A stretch of 64,000 bases of DNA, from positions 801,594-865,593 of the forward strand of contig NZ_ANIN01000002.1 in assembly GCF_000320365.1 (NCBI RefSeq). Reading direction: 5' to 3'. Position numbers and translations under genes: made by a program. The stretch is from Moraxella macacae 0408225. Lineage in GTDB: Bacteria; Pseudomonadota; Gammaproteobacteria; Pseudomonadales; Moraxellaceae. Within the stretch, counting starts at the first letter, position 1; every line of letters begins with the position of its first letter. The notes below the pieces were generated by a model. It had not been told where the DNA came from, did not search any database, and saw only the letters and a program-made list of their open reading frames with translations. This document shows, piece after piece, positions 18,720 to 28,798 of this stretch.

Positions 18720-19839
18720 TTAAATAATCTTGAATTGCAGGAAAATTAAAACCATCATTTTCACCAACAAAACTGATACTAACCCCTTTATTACCTGCAC
18801 GCCCAGTGCGTCCAATGCGATGCACATAATCATCAGGGCTATCTGGCAAGGTAAAATTCACCACGCACGCCACATCATCTACATGAATACCACGCCCTGC
18901 CACATCGGTTGCCACCAAAATATCGGCTTTACCGCTACGAAATTGTGCCAAATATTTTTCGCGCTTGCTTTGTATGACATCACCAGATAAAACAACCACA
19001 TTGTATTGACGGCTTAGTTTTTCGTATAAACGGTGAACTTGATCTTTACGATTGGCAAAAATAATCAACTTTTGTCCGCTAAAATTTTGAATTAATTGCT
19101 CTAATGCCTGATATTTTTCATTTTCAGCAATCATATAAAACTTTTGTTCGATATTTTCACTGGTTTTTTGTTCAGGCTCAATCTCAACAAAAGTCGGTTT
19201 ATACAACCAACGATACGCCAAATTCATCACATCTTGGTTAAAAGTTGCCGAAAACAACAACGTTTGTCGATGCGTATTTGTAGGCATCATGCGAATCAGT
19301 CGTTTAATGTCAGGAATAAAACCCATATCAAGCATGCGATCGGCTTCATCTAGCACCAACACCTCCGTCCGATCAAGGTATACATAACCTTGATGGCAAA
19401 AATCAAGCAACCTGCCTGGAGTTGCAATGACAATATCCACAAATTTTTGTTGCAAAGGGCGAGCTTGTTGCTCATAATCCATACCTCCCAACAAACACAC
19501 TGTGTTTAACTTGGTAAATTGAGTCAATTGCAAACAATCTTGGTAAATTTGCTGTGCCAATTCACGGGTTGGTGCTAAGATTAACGATCGAGTTTCCCCC
19601 AAATATCGCTCACCATCTTGATCTTTTTTTAAAGGATTGGTTAACAATTCGTTAATAATGGTTAATAAAAACGTCGCTGTTTTTCCTGTTCCTGTTTGAG
19701 CCTGTCCAATTGCATCCTGCCCTGCCAATGTATGCGGTAAAATTTGGGATTGAATGGGCGTTAATTGGGTATAACCGAGTTTGACAATGGCTTTTAACAA
19801 AGCAGGGTGAAGCGGTAATTGGGAAAATAATTGAAACAC
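18691..19839 (-). CDS. rhlB: DEAD-box RNA helicase, RhlB-like
   Basis: 382 residues with all helicase motifs: Q-motif YTQLTPIQSQ, Walker A GQAQTGTGKTATF, PTRELAQQ, LGGMDYEQQ, ATPGRLLDF, DEAD in VLVLDEADRMLDMGF, SATF, the second-domain ATDVAGRGIHVDDV, and HRIGRTGRAG. The order and the N-terminus resemble E. coli RhlB, a degradosome helicase. The basic C-terminal tail of RhlB is absent, so the protein stops soon after motif VI. RNA unwinding is expected; a degradosome partnership is only inferred. It overlaps pabB downstream. Confidence 0.87.
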   Translation of the reverse strand: MFQLFSQLPLHPALLKAIVKLGYTQLTPIQSQILPHTLAGQDAIGQAQTGTGKTATFLLTIINELLTNPLKKDQDGERYLGETRSLILAPTRELAQQIYQDCLQLTQFTKLNTVCLLGGMDYEQQARPLQQKFVDIVIATPGRLLDFCHQGYVYLDRTEVLVLDEADRMLDMGFIPDIKRLIRMMPTNTHRQTLLFSATFNQDVMNLAYRWLYKPTFVEIEPEQKTSENIEQKFYMIAENEKYQALEQLIQNFSGQKLIIFANRKDQVHRLYEKLSRQYNVVVLSGDVIQSKREKYLAQFRSGKADILVATDVAGRGIHVDDVACVVNFTLPDSPDDYVHRIGRTGRAGNKGVSISFVGENDGFNFPAIQDYLSGEIKLEQW

Positions 19840-19939
19840 AGCATGCCTTAATATAAGTATGAAAGAATACGAGTATGAAAGATGAATTTGTTATAAAACT
19901 TAAGCACCAAGGCTTAAAAATTGATTAAAAAACCAAAAC

Positions 19940-19968
19940 ACAAAAAACCAAGCCAACTTGCTTGGTTT
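19940..19968 (-). terminator. Terminator after the cold-shock gene
   Basis: The minus strand reads AAACCAAGC, loop AAGTTG, GCTTGGTTT, followed by further T residues. It is a perfect 9-bp stem in the 236-base gap between the csp gene and the helicase gene. Confidence 0.8.
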
Positions 19969-20075
19969 AGCTTAAGCAGCTTAGTTTTTTAACATTGGTT
20001 TTTAGCATTAGTTTTTTAACATTTGCTTTTAAAAAATATTAATAAAACCGTCAAGCACCATGTATTTACAAACGA

Positions 20076-20288
20076 TTAGCCAAGTTTGGTTACTTCTTCG
20101 GCTTGTAAGCCTTTTGGACCTTCAGTAACGATAAATTCTACACTTTGTCCCTCACGCAAGGAACGGTAGCCCTCGCCTTGAATGGAGCGAAAATGCACAA
20201 AAATATCCTCGCCTGTGTTGCGTTGGATAAATCCAAAACCTTTTGAATCGTTAAACCATTTAACAATACCTTGTTCACGAACTGACAT
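20076..20288 (-). CDS. Cold-shock-domain protein
   Basis: 70 residues, a single cold-shock domain and nothing else. RNP1 is KGFGFIQR and RNP2 is DIFVHFRSI. These aromatic surfaces bind single-stranded RNA or DNA. Such proteins act as RNA chaperones; whether this one is cold-induced or constitutive cannot be told from the protein. A spacer of about 230 bases before the Sfp-type gene leaves room for the long 5' leader common in this family. It has its own terminator. The gene is intact. Confidence 0.95.
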   Translation of the reverse strand: MSVREQGIVKWFNDSKGFGFIQRNTGEDIFVHFRSIQGEGYRSLREGQSVEFIVTEGPKGLQAEEVTKLG

Positions 20289-20519
20289 ATTAAATCCTCA
20301 ATTAACAAAATAAACTAAAACTTGGATCGTTTAAGCAAGCTATCCGTCTGTTAAGTTTTTGTAAGAAAATTTGCTATATTTTTACAAATATTACAGATAT
20401 TTGCTAAGGAATAATATAACACGGTAAGTGGCTAAAAAAAAGACTTTTTACAATTTTTCACGTTATTTTTTATTCTGATTTGGCATATATTTGGTTAATT
20501 TTATTAAACATAAGAATAA

Positions 20520-21257
20520 TTACAGCGAGCGTCCCACCCACCAACCGCATTGGAAGTTTGGCAAAAAACCAATCACGGCATTTGCCAAAATCAGCTCATT
20601 GTAAGGTTTGTTGTTTTGCAACAAAAGCCCCAATTCATTAAACCTAGCCCATTGCAATACATTCACACCAAGCCCTTTCGCTAAAGTTAAATTTTGTTGG
20701 CTATTTTGGTTCGTTTGCTGATTGTTTTGTTGGTTGTTTGTCGCTTTGTTGTTTGTCGCTTTAATATGGCTTTCTTTTAACGTCCACAATAACGTTTTTG
20801 CCAATTGTGCATGCTCCATATCGATTTGGCCAAGCCACTGATTTTCCGCTTGGCTAAAAAATCGCCTAACAACGCCAGATTTTATTGGTTTATTTTCAAT
20901 GTCCACGCCAATATTTGCCACATTTGCCAACAATACCGCCACTTGGTATTGGCTATGACTAAAACTTACAAACCATTTTTGTGAATTTGCAATGAAACAA
21001 TACGGAAATTCAGATTCGTTTAATTCACCAATTTGGTGAATTGCTATTTGCAATTGGCTTAACAATTGTCGACAAGCAAGCGAAGATTTGGATTTTGGTT
21101 TTGGTTTTGTAAAATTTGTTGTTGCAAAGTTTGTTGTGGCAAAACAGACATCGGAATCAATCGCAACTTGATTTGCCAATATTTCATCAATAAGCATTTC
21201 ATCAATATTGGCAATTGCAAGCCACGCATTTGCAAGGGTTAAATGATAAATTTGCAT
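20520..21257 (-). CDS. 4'-phosphopantetheinyl transferase, Sfp type
   Basis: 245 residues from the ATG at 21257. It transfers phosphopantetheine from coenzyme A to carrier proteins. The metal-binding motif NIGVDIENKPI and the second motif LLWTLKESHIKA, with the catalytic Lys-Glu, are both clear, at the spacing of Sfp-type enzymes. Directly after the second motif lies a low-complexity Asn/Gln/Thr run (about 25 residues, NNQQNNQQTNQNSQQ), which is absent from standard members and probably forms a loop. No polyketide or peptide synthetase is seen nearby, so the carrier is unknown; fatty-acid ACP is possible. Confidence 0.85.
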   Translation of the reverse strand: MQIYHLTLANAWLAIANIDEMLIDEILANQVAIDSDVCFATTNFATTNFTKPKPKSKSSLACRQLLSQLQIAIHQIGELNESEFPYCFIANSQKWFVSFSHSQYQVAVLLANVANIGVDIENKPIKSGVVRRFFSQAENQWLGQIDMEHAQLAKTLLWTLKESHIKATNNKATNNQQNNQQTNQNSQQNLTLAKGLGVNVLQWARFNELGLLLQNNKPYNELILANAVIGFLPNFQCGWWVGRSL

Positions 21258-21333
21258 CAATCACAAATTTTAACAATGACTAAAAATAATAGCTAAAACC
21301 TATCTGTCAAATAAACCTAATCTGTCAAATAAA

Positions 21334-21876
21334 TTAGTAGCTTAATTCAACACGACGGTTTTGAGCATACGCATCTTCGGTTTCGCCCTCTACTGCAGGC
21401 TGATCTTCACCAAAACTTACCGCTTCAGTACGAGATACATCGATGCCTTGTGAAACCAAATAAGCTTGGGCTGATTTTGCACGACGCTCACCCAATGCCA
21501 TATTATATTCACGGCTACCACGTTCATCGGTATGACCTGAAATTTGTACGCGAGCTGATGGATCGGATTTTAAAAATTCAGCTTGCTTGTTAAGCACTGC
21601 TTGACCTTGTTCGTCAATTTCACTGCTATCAAACGCAAAATACACCGTACCAACCTCACTCATAGCAGCCGCTGCATTCACAGTTTCTGGACTGTTATTT
21701 ACAGCAGCACCGCCATTATAGTAGCCATTTGCATTTGCATTTGTATTTGCATTTGTATCTAACACAGCCACCGGTGAAACCACAACCTCTGAGGTTTTTT
21801 GTTTGGCAGAGCAACCCGTGAGTACCAAACCACCCACAACCATCGAAACTGTCAATACATTTTTGATATTTAACAT
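21334..21876 (-). CDS. pal: Peptidoglycan-associated lipoprotein Pal
   Basis: 180 residues. A lipoprotein signal peptide ends in the lipobox LTGC. A flexible linker with an Asn-Thr-Asn-Ala repeat follows, then an OmpA-type peptidoglycan-binding domain: VYFAFDSSEIDEQG, ISGHTDERGSREYNMALGERRA and QNRRVELSY. The Asp and Arg residues that bind diaminopimelate are present. Pal anchors the outer membrane to the wall with the Tol system. tolB is normally next to pal but does not lie on either side here. The NTNANTNANAN linker looks repeat-expanded at DNA level. Confidence 0.95.
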   Translation of the reverse strand: MLNIKNVLTVSMVVGGLVLTGCSAKQKTSEVVVSPVAVLDTNANTNANANGYYNGGAAVNNSPETVNAAAAMSEVGTVYFAFDSSEIDEQGQAVLNKQAEFLKSDPSARVQISGHTDERGSREYNMALGERRAKSAQAYLVSQGIDVSRTEAVSFGEDQPAVEGETEDAYAQNRRVELSY

Positions 21877-22005
21877 GATCTTTCCTTACAAAACCGTAAA
21901 AATAATTGCTATAGATTAAACAATTAATGATTTTTTGTAAATAGTTTTAAGCAAAATTTTTAACAATATTGGCTAAATTTTAACAAAAATCCTATAACCG
22001 CTAAT

Positions 22006-22521
22006 TCACCAACGAAACTTATCCCAATTTTCAGGATTTGCCCAAAACTTACTGTTTAGCCAATCTGGCAATTGTTTATAATCAAACAGATTAAACTGAT
22101 AAAGGTTAAAATTTTGTTGGTTAATTTGACAAAAGGTTTGGCAAAAATACCGAAAACCAAATTCAATGGGATTAAGAGGGCTATTTTTGGCATTAAAAAC
22201 CAAATTGTATTTGGCAAATAAATCACGACAACGCTGTAGGTTTTGTTTAGAAACCGCAATATCTGGTTGATTTAAAATCAAAATGGCTACATCGTACTGC
22301 TGATAAAATTTAATTTCATTAAATACATCATTTGGATAAAATTGATAATCAAAATCCGTAAAGTTTTGCTTAAGCATTTGAAAATAATCATGATTTTCAG
22401 CAATTAACAAAATACGCACAGGTTTAACTTGTCCATCATCATGCAAAAACTGTAAAGTTTGCTCCAATGCTTGACAAATTGGATTCTTGCTAACGGCTTG
22501 ATTGGTGGTTGATTTTGGCAT
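22006..22521 (-). CDS. Conserved-looking hypothetical protein
   Basis: 171 residues, soluble, with no signal peptide. Residues about 35 to 90 (VRILLIAENHDYF, YDVAILILNQPD) read as alternating strands and helices of a Rossmann or receiver-like half. The C-terminus is aromatic and ends NPENWDKFRW. A short DUF such as DUF6231 is possible, but I am working from memory. No catalytic residues can be named. It lies upstream of pal on the same strand (129-base gap) and diverges from ilvD. Confidence 0.65.
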   Translation of the reverse strand: MPKSTTNQAVSKNPICQALEQTLQFLHDDGQVKPVRILLIAENHDYFQMLKQNFTDFDYQFYPNDVFNEIKFYQQYDVAILILNQPDIAVSKQNLQRCRDLFAKYNLVFNAKNSPLNPIEFGFRYFCQTFCQINQQNFNLYQFNLFDYKQLPDWLNSKFWANPENWDKFRW

Positions 22522-22695
22522 GGTTTTGATTCATTTAGATATAACAAAACCTATTTTAGCAAACTTTTTCTTATAAATCAGTAAGCAAATTTAACGCTTT
22601 TAACGCTTGTTTGCCCTACCAATTGGGTTTACTGATTTGGCTTTTAACGGTAAAATAAGAAATTTTAGCCCTTTAGCCAATTTTAAGGATTATGT

Positions 22696-24597
22696 ATGCC
22701 AACTTACCGCTCCAAAACTTCCACTCATGGCCGCAACATGGCAGGTGCCAGAGCCCTTTGGCGAGCCACAGGCATGACTGATGATGATTTTAACAAGCCG
22801 ATTATTGCCATTGCCAATTCATTTACCCAGTTTGTGCCGGGGCATGTGCATTTAAAAGACATGGGGCAATTGGTGGCGCGCGAGATTGAACAAGCAGGCG
22901 GCGTTGCCAAAGAATTTAACACCATTGCCGTAGATGATGGCATAGCAATGGGGCATAGTGGTATGTTGTATAGCTTGCCCAGCCGTGATTTGATTGCCGA
23001 TAGCGTGGAATATATGGTGAACGCCCATTGTGCCGATGCGTTGGTGTGCATTTCTAATTGCGATAAAATCACGCCCGGTATGTTAATGGCGGCTTTGCGA
23101 CTGAATATTCCAACGATTTTTGTGTCAGGCGGGCCAATGGAAGCAGGCAAAGTTTTGGCAAGTACTTTGAGCGATGGACATAGCGTGCATGAAACCGTAA
23201 CCGATGACAAAGGGCAAAAAGTGCGTAAACTTGACCTTGTCGATGCCATGATTGACGCCGCCGATGACATGATTTCAGACAGCGATGTGGCAACCACCGA
23301 ACGCTCGGCGTGTCCAACCTGTGGCTCGTGTTCGGGCATGTTTACCGCAAATTCGATGAACTGTTTGACCGAAGCCTTAGGTTTGTCTTTACCGGGTAAC
23401 GGCTCGCTGCTTGCCACGCATGCCAAGCGTAAAGAGCTGTTTTTAACCGCCGGGCGTACCATTGTCAATATTGCCAAACGTCATTATGAACAAGGTGATG
23501 ACATGGTTTTGCCACGCAACATTGCCACCAAGGCCGCTTTTGAAAACGCCATGAGTCTTGACATTGCCATGGGCGGTTCTACCAACACCATTTTGCACTT
23601 GCTCGCCGCTGCCAATGAAGCGAAAGTGGATTTTAAAATGGCGGACATTGACCGCTTAAGCCGCCGTGTGCCTTGTTTATCCAAAGTCGCCCCCGCCACG
23701 CAAAAATACCACATGGAAGACGTGCACCGAGCTGGCGGCGTGATGGGAATTTTGGCCGAACTTGACCGTGCTGGCTTATTACAAACCGATGTGGCAACCG
23801 TGCATGAAACCACGTTAAAACACGCCTTAACAAAATGGGACGTGATGAATCCTAACAACACACAGGCTCGGGATTTATACATCGCTTCCCCTGGCGGCGT
23901 ACGCACCACGCAGGCCTTTAGCCAAAATAAACACTATCCTAACCTAGACTTAAACCGTGAAAGCGGCTGTATCCGCTCCAAAGAACACGCCTATTCACAA
24001 GATGGCGGTTTGGCGGTATTATTTGGCAACATTGCCAAACGTGGCTGTGTGGTAAAAACCGCAGGCGTGGACGAAAGCATTTTAACCTTTACAGGACGGG
24101 CCCGAGTATTTGAAAGCCAAGACGATGCAGTGGCAGCAATTTTGGCGGACAAAATTGTCGCAGGTGATATCGTCATTATCCGCTACGAAGGCCCAAAAGG
24201 TGGCCCTGGCATGCAAGAAATGCTTTATCCGACCAGTTATTTAAAATCCAAAGGGCTTGGCAAAGTGTGTGCATTACTCACCGATGGGCGGTTTAGCGGT
24301 GGCACGTCTGGACTTTCAATCGGGCATGCAAGCCCCGAAGCGGCTGAAGGCGGGGCAATTGGTTTGGTTGAAGAATTTGACCGCATTCATATTGACATTC
24401 CAAAACGCAGCATTCATTTGGATATCAGTGATGACGAGCTTGATAAACGCCGTGTAAATATGCAAACCCTTGGCAAACAAGCATGGAAGCCTGTTAAGCG
24501 TGAACGCTATGTTTCACAAGCCTTGCGTGCTTATGCGGCTTTAACCACCAGTGCCGATACAGGGGCGGTAAGAGATGTGGGGCAAGTGGAGCGATAA
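22696..24597 (+). CDS. ilvD: Dihydroxy-acid dehydratase IlvD
   Basis: 633 residues, slightly longer than usual at the C-terminus. It dehydrates dihydroxy acids to 2-keto acids in branched-chain amino acid synthesis. Iron-sulfur cysteines are visible in [12 protein letters not shown] and in [19 protein letters not shown]. Other marks: [34 protein letters not shown] and [16 protein letters not shown]. The gene is visibly richer in G and C than its neighbours (27 of 60 in one hand-counted stretch). That may reflect codon preference or transfer. It is monocistronic and upstream of the ribosomal operon. Confidence 0.97.
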   Translation: MPTYRSKTSTHGRNMAGARALWRATGMTDDDFNKPIIAIANSFTQFVPGHVHLKDMGQLVAREIEQAGGVAKEFNTIAVDDGIAMGHSGMLYSLPSRDLIADSVEYMVNAHCADALVCISNCDKITPGMLMAALRLNIPTIFVSGGPMEAGKVLASTLSDGHSVHETVTDDKGQKVRKLDLVDAMIDAADDMISDSDVATTERSACPTCGSCSGMFTANSMNCLTEALGLSLPGNGSLLATHAKRKELFLTAGRTIVNIAKRHYEQGDDMVLPRNIATKAAFENAMSLDIAMGGSTNTILHLLAAANEAKVDFKMADIDRLSRRVPCLSKVAPATQKYHMEDVHRAGGVMGILAELDRAGLLQTDVATVHETTLKHALTKWDVMNPNNTQARDLYIASPGGVRTTQAFSQNKHYPNLDLNRESGCIRSKEHAYSQDGGLAVLFGNIAKRGCVVKTAGVDESILTFTGRARVFESQDDAVAAILADKIVAGDIVIIRYEGPKGGPGMQEMLYPTSYLKSKGLGKVCALLTDGRFSGGTSGLSIGHASPEAAEGGAIGLVEEFDRIHIDIPKRSIHLDISDDELDKRRVNMQTLGKQAWKPVKRERYVSQALRAYAALTTSADTGAVRDVGQVER

Positions 24598-24740
24598 TTT
24601 TAAATAAAACTTGCCAAATCAATAAATTTAGCGTAAAATATTGCACTTTATTGTGTGTTTGATAAACTTTAGCTTTTATCAAAACCATCTCCTTGCTGTT
24701 GGCATGGGGTCAATGGCTATTTAATCCGTAAGGAGTCTTT

Positions 24741-25163
24741 ATGAGACATTATGAACTGGTGTTGTTAGTACACCCAGACCAAAGCGACCAAGTGGTTAGC
24801 ATGGTTGAGCGTTACATGAACCTTATCAAAGAGCAAAATGGTATTATCCATCGCTTAGAAGATTGGGGACGTCGTCAATTGGCATATCCAATTAACAAAG
24901 TACACAAAGCTCACTATGTGTTGCTTAACATCGAAGTAGGCCAGCCTACTCTTGATGAATTAGAAGAGCTATTCCGTTATAACGATGCGATTATTCGCAG
25001 TCTGATTATCCGCCGTGATGAAGCAATTACCGAAGAGTCACCATTGGCAAAATCCGCTGAAGAAAAGCGTGCACGCAAAGCATCACGCCGTAACGACAGC
25101 CAAGAAGATTACCAATCAGCCGATGATGAGTCATCTGACGACGCTGACAATAACGACGAATAA
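24741..25163 (+). CDS. rpsF: 30S ribosomal protein S6
   Basis: 140 residues: the S6 fold ([61 protein letters not shown]) plus an acidic Ser/Asp/Glu-rich tail, an extension that E. coli modifies with extra glutamates through RimK. S6 binds S18 on the 30S platform. A strong AAGGAG lies just upstream of the ATG. First gene of rpsF-rpsR-rplI. The 143-base leader before it may hold an autoregulatory structure, but I could not show one by eye. Confidence 0.98.
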   Translation: MRHYELVLLVHPDQSDQVVSMVERYMNLIKEQNGIIHRLEDWGRRQLAYPINKVHKAHYVLLNIEVGQPTLDELEELFRYNDAIIRSLIIRRDEAITEESPLAKSAEEKRARKASRRNDSQEDYQSADDESSDDADNNDE

Positions 25164-25178
25164 TTAAGGAGACTAACC

Positions 25179-25406
25179 ATGGCACGTTTTTACCGCCGTC
25201 GTAAATTTTGCCGTTTTACTGCTGAAGGCATTACCCACATTGACTATAAAGATGTAGAATTGCTCAAACAATACATCAGTGAAAGTGGCAAAATCGTACC
25301 AAGCCGTATTACTGGTACCTCAACCAAATACCAACGCCAACTAGCGACTGCTATCAAACAAGCTCGTTACCTTGCGTTAATCCACTACACTGACAGCCAA
25401 AAATAA
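25179..25406 (+). CDS. rpsR: 30S ribosomal protein S18
   Basis: 75 residues, the standard size. Marks: [12 protein letters not shown] at the N-terminus, the [20 protein letters not shown] segment, and [20 protein letters not shown]. It forms a heterodimer with S6 on the small subunit. It lies 15 bases after rpsF, with its own AAGGAG, and 15 before rplI, so the three are one operon. Codon use is that of a highly expressed gene. Confidence 0.98.
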   Translation: MARFYRRRKFCRFTAEGITHIDYKDVELLKQYISESGKIVPSRITGTSTKYQRQLATAIKQARYLALIHYTDSQK

Positions 25407-25421
25407 TCTAAGGAGTGATAT

Positions 25422-25880
25422 ATGCAAGTTATCTTATTACAACGTATCGCTAACTTAGGCAAATTGGGTGATACTGTGAATGTAAAAGCAGGTTACGGTC
25501 GTAACTTTCTTGTACCACAAGGCAAAGCATTGCCTGCCACTGAAGCAAACGTTCAAAAATTTGAAGCACGCCGTGCTGAATTAGAAAAACAAGAAGCCCA
25601 AGAATTGGCAGAAGCCAACAAACGTGCAGAAGCATTGCAAGATGTAAACGTCATTATCCGTGCAAAAGCAGGTGATGAAGGCAAATTGTTCGGTTCTATT
25701 GGTACGCGTGATATCGCCGATGCATTGACAAAATCTGGCTTACCAGTTGATCGTTCAGAAGTGAAATTACCCGAAGGTTCACTGCGTAATGTTGGTGAGT
25801 ACAATGTAACTATCCAACTACATCATGACATTAATACCGATATTTTGGTAACGATTTTAGCAGAAGACAGCAATGCTTAA
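25422..25880 (+). CDS. rplI: 50S ribosomal protein L9
   Basis: 152 residues. The N-terminal domain [19 protein letters not shown], with [16 protein letters not shown], is followed by the long connecting helix (residues about 40 to 75, rich in Glu, Ala and Lys) and the C-terminal RNA-binding domain [16 protein letters not shown]9 sits at the base of the L1 stalk. Third gene of the operon; a strong terminator follows. The stop codon opens a 13-bp tandem duplication (25878 to 25903). Confidence 0.98.
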   Translation: MQVILLQRIANLGKLGDTVNVKAGYGRNFLVPQGKALPATEANVQKFEARRAELEKQEAQELAEANKRAEALQDVNVIIRAKAGDEGKLFGSIGTRDIADALTKSGLPVDRSEVKLPEGSLRNVGEYNVTIQLHHDINTDILVTILAEDSNA

Positions 25881-25962
25881 TTGCTAAGTTTAATTGCTAA
25901 GTTTAGCTTAAAATTGCTTGGCTTAAATGTTGATTTTCTAGACGCATAAGACTAGAAGCATA

Positions 25963-25994
25963 AAAAGAGATGACTTTGGTTGTCTCTTTTTTTT
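25963..25994 (+). terminator. Terminator of the rpsF-rpsR-rplI operon
   Basis: AAAAGAGATGAC, loop TTTG, GTTGTCTCTTTT, then more T residues. The 12-bp stem has two G-U pairs that fit plus-strand RNA, matching the operon's direction. Confidence 0.85.
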
Positions 25995-26130
25995 GTGGTT
26001 TTTGTTTTTGGTTTTTTTTGCAAATTTTGATTAAAAATATTTATTGGTTTTTTGGCAAAAAATTAAGTATAGTGGCTTGCTAAAAAATAATTCATTGATT
26101 ACCAAACACTTAGAAAATTTTGAGAAAAAA

Positions 26131-27609
26131 ATGCCAGACAATCACTTGCCCAATACACACACTTTACCCAACAATCAGTCGTTTACAACCACCGAAAAAA
26201 CCGAAAAATCAGCACAACCTATTTTATCCCAAAATACACTACATCAGCCTCACAGCATTGATTTGGAAAAATCTGTGTTGGCAAGTTTAATGTCTTTAGA
26301 AGAAAGTTTTGAACGCATTTCTGACAGCATTAACGAAAAAGATTTTTACGCCCAACGGCATCAGTTGATTTTTAATGCCATTATGCACCTTGCCAACAGA
26401 AACGAGCCTTACGATGTGGTCATGGTATCCGATTGGCTTGAATCACAAAAACAACTCAACGCCGCCGGAGGCACGGATTATTTGGCAGAAATTTTATCGC
26501 AAAGCCCTGCAACTTTGTTTAATTTATCCGCTTATGCCCAGCGAGTGCGCGAGTTTTCGGTATTGCGTCAAATCATCAAGGCGGGCAACCATATGCTCAA
26601 TCTTGCCTATGACAGCAAAGGGCAAAGCGTTAGTGATATTTTAGATGTTGCCGAAAGCGAGATTTTTGCAATTAACGAACAATACAGTCGCAGCTCACAA
26701 AGCAAAGGCCCGGTTCGTATCAATACTGTAATTACCAGTGTGATGGACACCATTCAAACCCTAAAAGGACAACCTGACGGCTTGATCGGATTGCAAACCC
26801 CATTTGCAGAATTAAACAACAAAACTCAAGGCTTGCAACGCGGTGATTTGATCATCGTTGCAGCCAGGCCATCTATGGGTAAGACTACTTTTGCGATGAA
26901 TTTGGCAGAAGCGGTTTTAAATCATACCGATTTGCCCGTGATAGTATTTTCTATGGAAATGCCCGCTGAATCGATTGTTATGCGACTTTTATCGTCCTGG
27001 GGTGGCATTGATCAAGGCAGTTTACGCTCGGGCAAATTAACCGAACCTGATTGGTCAATGTTAACCACTGTTATTGCCCATTTGCACAACAAAAAACTGT
27101 ACATAGATGACAGCACCGCCTTGCCTCCATCTGAGGTGCGTTCGCGTTGTCGCAGAATCGCCAAAGACAATGATGGCAAACTTGGGCTTGTGTTGGTAGA
27201 CTATTTGCAATTGATGAAAGTACCCAGTTTAGATGGCAACCGCGTTGGTGAAATTTCCGAAATTTCACGCAGTTTAAAAGCCTTGGCACGCGAAATGAAC
27301 TGCCCTGTCGTTGCTCTATCCCAGCTAAATCGCAGTTTAGAAAACCGCCCCAGCAAACGTCCAATTATGTCAGATTTGCGCGAGTCGGGAGCCATTGAAC
27401 AAGATGCCGACTTGATTATGTTTATTTACCGTGAGGAGGTGTATAATGAAAAAACCGATGCCAAAGGCATTGCCGAGATTATCATAGGCAAACAGCGTAA
27501 CGGTCCAATTGGCACAGTTAGACTTGGGTTTCAAGGGCAATTTACCCGTTTTATTAACCTAACTCCAGAAATGTATCAAGGTGAAATTCATAGCGATGCC
27601 AATGAATAA
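26131..27609 (+). CDS. dnaB: Replicative DNA helicase DnaB
   Basis: 492 residues from the ATG at 26131 (MPDNHLPNTH). The longer open frame upstream has no ribosome site and covers the terminator spacer. DnaB is the hexameric 5'-to-3' fork helicase. The N-terminal domain (SVLASLMSLEESFERI, HQLIFNAIMHL) leads through a linker to the RecA-like motor with Walker A VAARPSMGKTTFAMN, Walker B LVLVDYLQLM, ALSQLNRSLENR, and DLRESGAIEQDADLIMFIYR. The Thr/Asn-rich N-terminal tail of about 40 residues is longer than in E. coli. alr follows 35 bases on. Confidence 0.97.
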   Translation: MPDNHLPNTHTLPNNQSFTTTEKTEKSAQPILSQNTLHQPHSIDLEKSVLASLMSLEESFERISDSINEKDFYAQRHQLIFNAIMHLANRNEPYDVVMVSDWLESQKQLNAAGGTDYLAEILSQSPATLFNLSAYAQRVREFSVLRQIIKAGNHMLNLAYDSKGQSVSDILDVAESEIFAINEQYSRSSQSKGPVRINTVITSVMDTIQTLKGQPDGLIGLQTPFAELNNKTQGLQRGDLIIVAARPSMGKTTFAMNLAEAVLNHTDLPVIVFSMEMPAESIVMRLLSSWGGIDQGSLRSGKLTEPDWSMLTTVIAHLHNKKLYIDDSTALPPSEVRSRCRRIAKDNDGKLGLVLVDYLQLMKVPSLDGNRVGEISEISRSLKALAREMNCPVVALSQLNRSLENRPSKRPIMSDLRESGAIEQDADLIMFIYREEVYNEKTDAKGIAEIIIGKQRNGPIGTVRLGFQGQFTRFINLTPEMYQGEIHSDANE

Positions 27610-27644
27610 CTTGTATTAGATCAATCATTTAAATAGAAACAATC

Positions 27645-28751
27645 ATGCGAAATACTCACATTACCATCGATTTATCCGCCCTAGCCCACAATTTACAAAT
27701 TGCCAAACAACACGCTCCTCACGCCAAACTTATGGCCATGGTAAAAGCCAATGCTTACGGACATGGCGTCAATGAGTGCTTGCCAACGTTACAATCAGCC
27801 GATGCCTTGGGTGTGGCTTGTTTGGCAGAGGCCAAAACACTGCAACAAGCCGGTTGGGATAAGCCGATTATTGTGATTGAGGGGGCGTTTTCTTTAGAAG
27901 AGTGGCAATACTGCCTTGCCAATCAGTTGCAATGTATGATACATCATACCGAACAGCTTAGTTGGGCATTACAATACCCCTCCAAAGAGCCTAGCAACAC
28001 ACCAATTTGGCTAAAACTCAACACAGGCATGAATCGCCTAGGTTTTAGCGAACACGAGATTTTACAAATTACCAAACAATTATCCGCAATTGGCTATCCG
28101 CTGATTTTAACCAGTCATTTTGCCAATGCCGATGTAAAAAATCACCCACAAAATAAGCAACAGATCAGTATTTTTGAACGCGTTTTGTCAACCTTAAAAC
28201 AACAAGTTAGTCCAACGGTACAAGGTTCACTGTGCAATTCAGCAGGCATTGTTAATTTTGCCGAACATCAACATGATTGGGTGCGTGCAGGCATCATGCT
28301 GTATGGTGCAACTCCAATTTCCGAACAAACTGCCGAACAATTAAACTTACGCCCTGTCATGCAATTTAAAGCCAGTATCATGGCAATTCACACACTCGAT
28401 ACTGGTGATTGTGTGGGCTATGGCAGTCGTTGGCAAGCCAAACAACCTTGTCAAATTGGCATTGTTAGCGTAGGTTATGCCGATGGTTATCCAAGAGTGA
28501 TTAGCGATGATGCGTATGTGGTGGCAAAAATTAGCGATAAAATAGAACATTTGTCGATTATTGGACGAGTGGCCATGGATATGCTTATGGTAGAAATTCC
28601 TGCAAACAGTAACGTAACCTTGCACACGCCTGTACAATTATGGGGCGACAAATTGCCAATTGATCACGTTGCCAATTGGAATGCCACGGTAAGTTATGAA
28701 CTGCTCTGTTTGGTAACAAAACGCCCAACATGGTGCTATACCGTTGATTAG
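27645..28751 (+). CDS. alr: Alanine racemase
   Basis: 368 residues. It interconverts L- and D-alanine with PLP for cell-wall synthesis. The PLP lysine is in AMVKANAYGHGV near the N-terminus. The substrate-binding segment LKLNTGMNRLGF, RAGIMLYGATP, and the catalytic tyrosine segment GYGSRWQAKQP with VSVGYADGYPR and GRVAMDMLMV are all present. It follows dnaB on the same strand, the classical dnaB-alr order. The gene is intact and of usual length. Confidence 0.97.
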   Translation: MRNTHITIDLSALAHNLQIAKQHAPHAKLMAMVKANAYGHGVNECLPTLQSADALGVACLAEAKTLQQAGWDKPIIVIEGAFSLEEWQYCLANQLQCMIHHTEQLSWALQYPSKEPSNTPIWLKLNTGMNRLGFSEHEILQITKQLSAIGYPLILTSHFANADVKNHPQNKQQISIFERVLSTLKQQVSPTVQGSLCNSAGIVNFAEHQHDWVRAGIMLYGATPISEQTAEQLNLRPVMQFKASIMAIHTLDTGDCVGYGSRWQAKQPCQIGIVSVGYADGYPRVISDDAYVVAKISDKIEHLSIIGRVAMDMLMVEIPANSNVTLHTPVQLWGDKLPIDHVANWNATVSYELLCLVTKRPTWCYTVD

Positions 28752-28798
28752 ATCAATGAACCAAGTGTTATTAATTAGAAATTTTATAAGGTATTATT

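Noticed and set aside
22725..23909. Long minus-strand frames inside ilvD
   Set aside because: They are antisense shadows of a clear ilvD gene in its G+C-richer sequence; no start signals or protein character.
24598..24740. Possible S6:S18-binding leader ahead of rpsF
   Set aside because: The position is right, but I could not draw the required stem and bulge by eye; a covariance search would be needed.
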